Positions 55,754-64,000 of a DNA stretch of 64,000 nucleotides are shown here, piece after piece. Position 1 is the stretch's first letter. Every line of letters begins with the position of its first letter. The notes beneath the pieces were generated by a model, which ran no database searches, was not told the DNA's origin, and saw nothing but the letters and a program-made list of their open reading frames with translations. The DNA is taken from positions 32,991,368 through 33,055,367 of the forward strand of contig NC_072791.1 of the NCBI RefSeq assembly GCF_028583425.1. Direction: 5' to 3'. The DNA is from Eublepharis macularius. Taxonomy: Eukaryota > Chordata > Lepidosauria > Squamata > Eublepharidae. The position numbers and the translations under genes were made by a program.

Positions 55754-56260
55754 ATAGGCCAAAGAGATGCTTAGGTTGTGCTGTGTATATGTGTTTATGA
55801 GAGGTGTAGGATTTCTCTCTACAGTTCGCTTTTAAAAGAGAAAATGTTTCTGGGGTGGAATAATTCTGCACAGGCCAACTTTAAAAACATTTTAAAAACT
55901 TTCTTGTACTATATTTGTTGGCCTGTCAGGAAAAAAAGCAAACACTGCATCCAGGTGCAAACTACAAAGCTTAAATCTGACAATTTTAGTGGTGTATCAT
56001 TTGCACTGTGATTGTTCATTGCAGGCACAGATCTCCCTAGAAATTAACCTAAAATGGTCATGGAGGGAGGGAGGGAGGAAAGACGGTGTGGTGTCTGGGG
56101 AAATGTTAATGTGTGTATAAGTAACCTTTTTTTCTGAGCTCAGTTAAACCTCGCCTGACCACATCCCTTCCTGTTGCTGAGTTTGACATGATGAAACAAC
56201 CTGTTTCATATGATGGGTTGAAATGAGTATGTCTTTTGAAGAAATCACTTGACCTGTATT

Positions 56261-56338
56261 TTAAGTCCTGTTTTTATTTATATATATAAATCTACATATT
56301 TATATATAAATGTATATATAAATACAAACAGGACTTAA
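56261..56338. repeat. AT-rich hairpin (TTAAGTCCTGTTT arms)
   Basis: TTAAGTCCTGTTTTTATTTA on the left pairs with TAAATACAAACAGGACTTAA on the right (one mismatch), enclosing TATATAAA-type repeats. It would fold into a single long stem in CCDC88C intron 2. Confidence 0.75.
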
Positions 56339-57143
56339 ATATATGTAGGTGCTAAATGTTGTCTTACGTTTGATGTACATTTTCGCAGCTTTCTGGCGGT
56401 GCAAAGTTAGCCAAATGCAAAGCTTGTTTAAGGCAGCCTGGGGCACCTTGACAGAGCTGGTTTTCTTTTTCCTTTTAGGGACTTTCTTCATGCTTTATAG
56501 GCAGCGCTGGCAGTGTGCCTCGCTGTGCCTCCTGATCAATGAAATTAAAACCTTTCTCCAGAAGGATTGAGTCTGTTTAGCAAGGAACCCGAATGGTGGC
56601 ATTTGTGTCTGTTAAGCTTAGCTCTGCTGCAAAGGTGGCCCGTGACCTTCCTTCTTTTCTGACTGGCCCTTCAGATTATTTTAGGCAGTTACTGTGTTGC
56701 CTGTAAATCAGAGAAGGATTATTCTTTCTCTCTCCGTCTCAACTGGTTTTTTTTTCTGTCTTGTGGACTTTTCAAAAGACAAGAATCAAATGCAGCCTCT
56801 TTGGCTCTGAGGCCTGCTGAAGAACTGTCCTTTTAAAGTATTTGGTTCAATGACTTCTTGCACTGAACCGTTGCCAAATTTGATAGCTTATTTTGTGGCT
56901 TGTTAAGATTCAGTTGGCATTTGACTACTTTTTTCTTTCCCATTTGTTTATTTAGTTACTATTGTTGTTTATTTAAAATATTTGCATACCGTATCTCCAA
57001 AACATGTGCCTGAGCTGATTTAAGAGAATAATTTTTTAAAATCAAAATGAAATAATCACCTCAGAATCAATTAAGCAGCAATTAAATATAAAATTGTATA
57101 AAAACCACATGCATCAACTGGAACAACTGAAAATAGGAGGATC

Positions 57144-57346
57144 TGGGGAGGGGCTGTGGCTCAGTGGAAGAGCCTCTGCTTTGAATGCAGGAGGGTCCCA
57201 GGTTCAATTCCTGGCATCTCCCATCTTAAAAGGATCAGATGGTAGGGATGTGAAAGACCTTTAGGAGAGCTGATGCCAGTCTGAGTAGACAATGCTAATC
57301 CCGATGGACTAATGGTGTGATTCAGTATAAGGCAGCAGCCTCATGT
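57144..57346 (+). mobile_element. tRNA-derived SINE (CTGTGGCTCAG family)
   Basis: The head GGGGCTGTGGCTCAGTGGAA (A box) with TGCTTTGAATGCAGGAGGGT and CCAGGTTCAATTCCTGG (B box) still folds as a tRNA-like cloverleaf. The non-tRNA body TCTGAGTAGACAATGCTAAT and TGATTCAGTATAAGGCAG shows that it is a SINE and not a tRNA gene. Confidence 0.85.
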
Positions 57347-57497
57347 CTGTCATGTGATCTTAAAATGAACAGTCCATAAAACCCTCAACACTAGAGAAAA
57401 ATGTTGTTGCCAATTATTGCAGTCTCTAATCTGCCCTTCCTGGGAAAAGTGATAGATCAGCAACAGCAGACCAACTCCAGATCTTCTTGGATAACTC

Positions 57498-58205
57498 TTG
57501 TGCTCTGGACCCCTTTCGGTCTGGTTTCAGGATGGGGGAGAGACAGTGCTGGTGGGTCTGGGTGATGTCTGTCATTTGAATGTAGACAAGGCCCATTTGT
57601 TGCTCCTTATGGATCTGTCTGCAGCCGTTGATACAGTAGATCATACCAATTCTGTTGAGTTGTTTGGAAGCAAAATAAGTACCTTCCACTGGTTTTAATC
57701 ATTCCTCATGGAAGGGACTCACAGGTTCACTGTTAGAGACCAGCTGTCTTCAGTGTGGGATAATCTTCGGTGTGGCATCCCCTTTGTTATTTGGTCTCTA
57801 TGTAAAGCCTTTAGGAGGAATCACTCTCCCACTCTCCTGACATTCTGCATACTGCAAAACTGATTTATTCAGGAGGGCTTTTTTTACACAGGTAGAAGAG
57901 AAGTGCTATAATGAAAGGGTTCAGAAAGATGCTTTGATAAAATAGAGGGGCTGTGGACTATAGTACTGTGTATAGTATGTACTGTCTGTTGCTGTAGATT
58001 CGATCCTGCTATGTAACTTCTGCAGTGTTTAATGTGTCATCTTAATGCTTAAGCTTGGTTTCAGCTCTGATTTCAGATTTCTGCTATCCGAACCTTCTTA
58101 CTTTGTTTATTGCATATCCCATCCTATGGATTGTATTTGACTTGTACTGTGTAATCCGCCTCAAGGCACAGTGAGAAAGACAGATTAGAAAGTCAATTAA
58201 AATGT
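57498..58205 (+). mobile_element. CR1/L2-type LINE remnant with RT palm motif
   Basis: The + strand reading includes SVWFQDGGETVLVG and LLLMDLSAAVDTVDH, the 'SGFR...G.ET..V' and 'LLDLSAAFDTVDH' blocks of the reverse transcriptase. The 3' tail near 58150-58205 (GTAATCCGCCTCAAGGCACA) is of the same group. The middle is decayed. Confidence 0.72.
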
Positions 58206-58244
58206 CACTGAATTTTTCTAAGTATTGGCTCTACTGAGGGCCAG

Positions 58245-58372
58245 TGAATCATAGAACCATAGAATTGGAAGGTACCTCTAGGGTCATCTAGTCCAACCCC
58301 CTGCACAATGCAGGAAATTCACAGCTACCCCCCCCCCCTGACTGCCCCAGTGACCCCTGCTCCATGCCCAGA
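58245..58372 (-). mobile_element. CR1 LINE 3' end
   Basis: GAATCATAGAACCATAGAAT with TTGGAAGGTACCTCTAGGGT and CATCTAGTCCAACCCCCTGC is the complement of the CR1 3' terminus, with its ATTCTATG-type terminal repeat at the left edge. A C-run lies at about 58329-58338. A perfect 20-base direct duplication (58371-58390, 58391-58410) follows. Confidence 0.85.
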
Positions 58373-59552
58373 AGTGAAATCTTAGTGCCAGAAGTGAAAT
58401 CTTAGTGCCAGCTGTAATCCACCTCAAGGTATGAACTTGGTTCTTTACGGCAAGTTCAACCCCATCCAGAGTAGCTTATATCTAGTTCTGTAGCTGTCAT
58501 CTCCACCCAGCCAGCTGTACCTCGACCTTACCTGCATTGAGCTGCAGTTTAGCAGCTATCATCCAACCAGTTAATAAGTCCACTTACTGATTGATTGCAC
58601 CCATTGTCTCACAATATTGATATGGAAATGAAAGAGGTAGTTGCTTGCCATTTGCATATTTATGTCTCTTCTCGCTCTGGATGACCTGACCAAAATGGTT
58701 TCACGTAGATGGTAAATAGCATGGGGGGGGGGAGGGAATAATTAAGCCTGGGATTCTTCAGCCATTACAGGTGTGAATTATTTTAGCAAAACTAAGAAGA
58801 TTGCTAGTTACTACTATTCTCTCTGTACTTCTTTGTGTTTTACATCATTACATCTCACCCTGCATTTCATGGCCTTTTGACCCTGCTGCTTATGATTTCC
58901 TTTATAACCTCCTCCCATGTAAATGCCTACCTAGTGAGACTCCATGAATCTAAAGAAGTGGACTCTAGTCCTTTAAGGTATCACGAGATCCTTGTTTCAT
59001 TCCCACCAAAAGGAGCTGAAAATGTCTTTGTGAAATTGTCTTTATTATGTATTTTTTTACAAATCCTTGTCCTATTCAGCCAGTCTGGTGGAATGCAAAT
59101 CTCATGATGATCACATGGTTTCATACCTAAAGTACGTCCTAAGGGATGGACTTTTTATGGTTACCTATAATTGTAGCTGATGCATTGTGGCAGAACTGTG
59201 TGTTCAGCTGTGATATGGGGAAAGTAATGTTATTTTTATTTATTTGCTGATAATGGTTTCTAGCTGGGTGCAAATGTTCCCCATTCATCTTTTCTCCCTT
59301 TACTGTAAAGTAGTAATAACATCAGTGTACCTCACAGGTCTACGTTGAGAGTTGTGGTGCTGAGTCAGATTTAAGTCTGCACTTTCTCACCTTAAAAGAT
59401 AATAGTTCTTTGTTCAATAAATTGTTCATTATATAGTTTTTGTATGTTGCTGTTATAACCTAGCGGTTAGACAACTTGTCTACTTTTCTTGCTTCATTAA
59501 CTTCATAGTTGTTTGCAGGTCTCCTGACACTAAAAAAGATAAAGCTAATTGT

Positions 59553-59780
59553 AAAAGCCAACATAGTGCAGTGGTTAGTGTGTCAGACTAGAGTACAAGA
59601 AAATGAGGTTTAAATCCTTACTCTTCCAGGAAGCTCACTGGGTGACTTTGGGCCAGTCATACTCTCTTAGCCTGACCTACTTCACAGGGTTGTTGAGAAG
59701 AAATAGAGGAAGGAGAACAATGTATGCTACCCTGAGTGCACTGGAGGATGGTAGGGATAAAAATGTACTAAATAGGTAAT
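59553..59780 (+). mobile_element. tRNA-derived SINE, second subtype
   Basis: AGTGCAGTGGTTAGTGTGTC (A box), GAGGTTTAAATCCTTACTC (B box), CTGGGTGACTTTGGGCCAGT (core), then CCTACTTCACAGGGTTGTTG and a CTGGAGGATGGTAGGGATAA end. It differs from the 32355 subtype in the 3' part. Confidence 0.82.
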
Positions 59781-60487
59781 TGATCCATTTGAAAGGGATT
59801 TCTAGAACTAGTAGATGGAGACTCTCTTGTGTAGGCTCCCGATGTTATATTAATGGAAGCACTGGTAGCAGATTTTAAATGTGTGTAGTTTTTAAAATAA
59901 TGTTGAGCAGTATTTCTTTCACCCTCCTAAGAAACGTGTTTGAATATCTTTATCTCTTATAGTCGATGTGGAGAGTTATTTTCATCTCATTGATCTCACC
60001 TGCTAGATTCAAGTTTCCTGTTCAAGAGTTATTTTTGTCTAGTTCATTTTTGATAGCCAGGCAAGGGCCTGGCACATAGTTTTGTGGGCTGTTTGTACAG
60101 TGGTGCAACTTGTGGTTAGATATGAACTATGAATAGCCTTGTGGTAGCTTTGGAGCTTGAGGCAGGACATTCCTGTAGGCTGCCTTACTGTTGTGGTAGT
60201 TGTTCAGCCTGCCTATCTAGTCTTTTTAATTAATGGTTTTTTAAGTTTTGATGGACTAGGTGAGTATATCACAGTGATGGTTTGTGCATATATTTGAGTT
60301 TAGGGGAGGGGAGTGACTATCAGATTATATAAATAAATGATTAAATGTGGTTTATCTAATAAATAAGGCTTCTGAGCTCATAATCAATTCAGAGCTGGAA
60401 CCATACCTCTAGTTATCCCCTACCCCCACTGATCAGGATAATTAAAATTGACTAATGTATCTTGCCTGTCCTTGTCATAAATCCGAA

Positions 60488-60729
60488 CTGAGAGCAGAAC
60501 CACAAGTGACAAAAGGCACAGATTGGACACTTGTCTGCTTCCCTCAAGTTTTGATGGGAAATGTAGGCAGCTTGGCGGAATGTTGGACAAGTGACAGTTG
60601 AAAAGTCCATTGGACAGCAGTCGGAGAGCCAAGCTGCAAGACCAGGATGCCTACATTTCCCATCAAAACTTGAGGGAAGCTGACAGGTGTCCAACCTGTG
60701 CCTTTTGTCACTTGTGGTTCTGCTCTCAG
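60488..60729. mobile_element. Fold-back DNA element with 81-bp inverted arms
   Basis: 60488-60568 and 60649-60729 are inverted copies with about 78 of 81 positions matching. The ends are CTGAGAGCAGAACCACAAGT. The 80-base centre holds a further AGCTTGGC/GCCAAGCT pair. No coding capacity. It abuts the 5' end of the SINE at 60730. Confidence 0.85.
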
Positions 60730-61200
60730 AGTCTTTGTGGTTAGAGTGTTAGACTAGGATCTGGGAGAGTCGAGTTCAAATCCCCTCTCTGCCATAGAAG
60801 CTTGCCGAGTGTCCAAAGGCCAGTCATATACTCTATAGTAATAATAATATAATAACATTCAATTTATATACCACCCTTCAGGACAACTTAACACCCACTC
60901 AGAGCGGTTTACAAAGTATGTTATTATTATCCCTATAATAATCACCCTGTGAAGTAGGTGGGGCTGAAAGAGCTCTGACTGACCAAAGGTCACTCGGCTG
61001 GCTTCAAGTGGAGGAGTGGGGACTCAAACTGGGTTCTCCAGATTAGAGTCCTGCTGCTCTTAACCACTACACCAAACCGGCTCTCTCAGCCTAAGCTACC
61101 TCTCAGGATTGTAATGAGAATAAAATGCAGGTGAGAACAATGTACACTGCTTTGGGTCCCCATTGGGGAGAAAGGTGGATGTAAATTAAATAAATAATTT
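60730..61200 (+). mobile_element. SINE (second subtype) split by a nested SINE
   Basis: The left half is TTTGTGGTTAGAGTGTTAGA to about 60838. The right half is CTCTCAGCCTAAGCTACCTC to an AAATTAAATAAATAA tail at about 61200. The SINE at 60839-61084 sits between them in opposite orientation. The fold-back element at 60488-60729 adjoins the left end. Confidence 0.8.
60839..61084 (-). mobile_element. CORE/MIR-like SINE, copy 5, nested
   Basis: Complement orientation, full length: TTATATACCACCCTTCAGGA, GCGGTTTACAAAGTATGTTA, the core complement GACCAAAGGTCACTCGGC and the head complement AACCACTACACCAAACCGGC. Inserted into the older SINE at 60730-61200. Confidence 0.9.
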
Positions 61201-61828
61201 TAGATGGTTGCCAGTAGCAAATCTGTTGGTTAAGTATGTGTACCCATGCCATGTAATACACAAACTTTGAACAGTGGCTTGGATCCTATCAACAAGTTCT
61301 GTGCATGCTAGTTAATCTGGCCTATGGAATACACTTCCTCTTCCTCTCAAAGTTCCATTTGTGCAAAAGCCCTTTGAAAAGCAGTGATGAAGGAGAAGTG
61401 GCCTCCGTGACAGAGACTAGTGTGTAAGGAAGTCATTCATTGGTTCTAAGCAAATGGAACTAAACTGCATTTAAATTGACAGATTTTGAGTGTAACTCTT
61501 ACAGCACATAATAATTCACATGAAGCCATGTTGCTGTGTCCTTAATGCTGACTAACCAACCAGTGCAAAATGAGGATTGGAGTTAGCCGTTTCTTTTGCA
61601 TCTGATCCCCTTCTTTCCCCAAGAGGCATGCTGTCACTGCCAAGAATGAATAATGGAGTCTTGCTCTCTATGAATTCCATATATCTGCTTTATTCAGTTT
61701 AGCGGGGCTCAGGCCTACACGTAATTTCTCTGGGCACTCTACAAATTCATAACAAATACTCTCAGTCTCATTCCATGCATACAAACTCTTGAACTATGGA
61801 AGAAAATATGTTTGTTTCTTGAAACGAA

Positions 61829-61912
61829 AGTCGAGTGGCATCTTAAAGACTAACAAGTAACATTTATTTCAATATGAGCTTTCATGAGTCAGAGCTCACT
61901 TCAGATATGTGG
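61829..61912 (-). repeat. Interspersed repeat fragment (GTGGCATCTTAAAGACTAAC)
   Basis: On the minus strand it reads ATCTGAAGTGAGCTCTGACT then CATGAAAGCTCATATTGAAA and a GTCTTTAAGATGCCACTCGA end. This is a repeat common in reptile genomes. The spacing CTGAAG - stem - GAAA resembles a worn hammerhead core like that at 27556, so it may be another Penelope-like end. Tentative. Confidence 0.45.
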
Positions 61913-62636
61913 AAAGGAAATCATTTGGGAAATACCTTTAGGGGAAATTAGTGAAGGTGGGGGATGAGGAGTTGAGGTAGAGAGAGATTTGGAGTGAAAT
62001 TCTGAAATGATACAGATACACATCATGGTAAAAGGCTTACTGCCCATGCAGGGACTCTTGCCTCAGTAAAGAATACCTGTTTCCTTCTATGTTTGGTCTT
62101 ACTAACTGGTGCCTTGTACTGCCCATAAGACCAAAAGCCTGCTGTTTTATCTTCTTTATCAGCACTGTCTTCACCCTCGGTTGGCGATTCACACCCATGC
62201 TATAAACCAAAACTCCCGCTATCCCCACCCCCACATGTAGTTTGGTAAACAAGGTTCTCAAGTTACTCACGAGCCCTTTGCTTTTGTGCCTTGAAATTCC
62301 AAAGGAACAGTGGGAGACCCTGAAAAAATGCACTCTCTCAGAAAATTGTGGCGTCTCTTCTTTTAAATGCTTTGTGTTCAAATGTTAAGATGAAGCAGTA
62401 TCTCAAGTGTTTTTGTGGGTGGTATCATGGGTAAAGTATCGGATTAGGACTGGGAATACGCAGGATCATCCATGTTTGAATGATGTTGGCCAGAAAATGG
62501 GGGAAATAAAACACACAGCCAATACAGATCTCCTACCCCACCAAAGTTAAAGGAGTAAATACATAAACAGTACAAACCTCCTCACTTAAAATAAATCCAT
62601 CATTTCAAACACGTTTAGCCATAAAGGTTATTATAG

Positions 62637-62881
62637 AGCCCGTTTGGTGTAGTGGTTAAGAGCGTGGGACTCTAATCTGGAGAACTGGGTTTAATTCCCC
62701 ACTCCTCCACTTGAAGCCAGCTGGGTGACCTTGGGTCAGTCACAGCTTCTCAGAGCTCTCTCAGCCCCACTAACAAGGTGTTTGTTGTGGCATAATAATA
62801 ACATACTTTGTAAACAGCTCTAAGTGGGCATTAAGTAGTCCTGAAGCGCAGTATATAAATCGAATGTTGTTGTTGTTGTTA
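62637..62881 (+). mobile_element. CORE/MIR-like SINE, copy 6
   Basis: GAGCCCGTTTGGTGTAGTGG, GGGTTTAATTCCCCACTCCT, CTGGGTGACCTTGGGTCAGT and a CCTGAAGCGCAGTATATAAA end with a (TTG)n tail. It may split an older SINE, because GACAATCAGTTTCTCTCAGC (second-subtype 3' part) follows to about 62995. Confidence 0.88.
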
Positions 62882-63874
62882 TAGTTATCTTGGACAATCA
62901 GTTTCTCTCAGCCTCACCTACCTCACAGGTTTGTTGTGATGAGAGGATCATAAATGTTGTCCTGAGCTCCTTGGAGGAAGGGCAGAAAAAAAGTGCGGTC
63001 TGTAGTGATATGAAGAAGTCATTCACAAGACAGAGATAGATAGTGAGAAGTTATTCTTCCCATGAAGTACTACAAGTCTTGGTCATCCCCAAACTGTTTA
63101 CCAACTGATTCAGGAAAAGAAAGAGAGAACACTATTTCACACAACACCATGTAATTTGCCTGCAGTTGATTGGCTTGGTTGGCCTTAAGAAACCATTAAA
63201 ATCTTTGGAACTCTTTTGTTACATACATAGCACCTTTCTTCTTTTTTTTGACTCTGTTCTAAGACCTTCCAGAAACTTTTCAGATATGTACCTCTGTGTG
63301 TTCTCTGGTTTTAATAGTATTTCTGGCTTTTAAGTCGCATTAGTGTTCATTTGGTGGCATGCAGCTCTAATGAATGGTTTTAAGTTTTTATTATGTATGT
63401 GTTTTTTTTCTGGATGAGACTTTGGAAACCTATAGCTGAGGATGGATGAGATACAACATAATCCAAATTCATGGAAGATGAGGCATATCATTAAAAAGTG
63501 TTTTCAGAGACAGAATGTCTTTCCTTTCATCCCATCTCTCTAGTAGAGATGCTGAGGAGCATGGTCAGTGTTGCAGAAGGAGCTTTGATCTGAGCCAGTA
63601 AGGCAATCTTTATATGCTGCTTTTCATAAAGTGCTCGCACACGTATTTACCCAATTAAGATTGAACAGAAGAACAGCAGGCAAACTGGTGCCTGTAAGGC
63701 AATCTACTATTCTTGTGTCTCTGTCAGTACCTGTATTTAATATTTTATAAACAGCTTCTCAGGTGTCAAGCTTGAAAAGCTGCACTTACTGTTTTTGGAA
63801 TTGCCTCCTCCCTACTTCATAGTCTAGCCCTATTGGACCAAAAAAAAGCTAGTTGTTAACTTGTTTAAAATTTG

Positions 63875-64000
63875 TTTTAGATGTTTATATCCCATTTTTC
63901 TGCCCACTGGGGTCTCAAAGCAGCTCATACTGTCCTCCTCTCCTCCATTTTATCCAAGCAGCAACCTTGTAAGGGTAGGTTAGGCTGAGAGGGTGTGGCT
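63875..64000 (-). mobile_element. SINE (second subtype), cut by the window edge
   Basis: TTATATCCCATTTTTCTGCC, CACTGGGGTCTCAAAGCAGC and GGTTAGGCTGAGAGGGTGTG are the complement of the 3' half of the subtype at 59553 and 60730. The head lies past base 64000. Confidence 0.7.

Noticed and set aside
57150-57222. tRNA gene candidate (cloverleaf-like head)
   Set aside because: Followed by a SINE body shared with 55585-55753 and with altered arms. It is a SINE head, not a functional tRNA gene.

Overview
The window is nuclear DNA from a vertebrate, most likely a squamate reptile (lizard, gecko or snake). It has large split genes with GT-AG introns, two CpG-island promoters and conserved linkage. Its repeat set points to squamates: RTE/BovB and CR1/L2-type LINE fragments, a truncated L1, tRNA-derived CORE/MIR-like SINEs, 5S rRNA-derived SINEs, hAT-type non-autonomous transposons and many fold-back palindromes. 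Species cannot be read from the sequence.

Three genes lie on the + strand in the order CATSPERB - PPP4R3A - CCDC88C. This matches, from memory, the order and orientation on human 14q32, so it looks like an ancient conserved block. (1) Bases 11-238 hold a terminal coding exon with one membrane segment and a short Ser/Thr-rich tail, followed by a 3'UTR. I assign it to CATSPERB mainly by synteny. (2) Bases 7469-39220 hold the complete coding region of PPP4R3A (SMEK1) in 15 exons, 816 residues with every junction in frame. Its CpG island and YY1-type start region lie at about 6290-6950. (3) Bases 52575-52634 and 54880-54980 are coding exons 1 and 2 of CCDC88C (DAPLE), preceded by a CpG island at about 51950-52870. 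The rest of that gene lies beyond the window. The three genes share a neighbourhood but no known pathway: sperm calcium channel subunit, PP4 phosphatase regulator, and Wnt/G-protein scaffold.

The introns and spacers are rich in mobile DNA. Well-delimited elements with target-site duplications are a 5'-truncated L1 (8263-9002), three hAT-type elements (13182-14174, 16633-17672, 21761-22655) and a very young-looking element (27384-27678) made of a perfect 127-bp inverted repeat between 12-bp direct repeats. Each arm of that last element carries a hammerhead-ribozyme-like core, as expected for a Penelope-like element end. The other observation most worth testing is a possible alternative terminal exon in PPP4R3A intron 2 (12227-12367, poly(A) signal 13101). 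It is in frame with exon 2 and sits behind a weak splice donor. No CRISPR, operon, true tRNA or rRNA gene is present. I did not recognise any retroviral or other capsid/envelope fossil.
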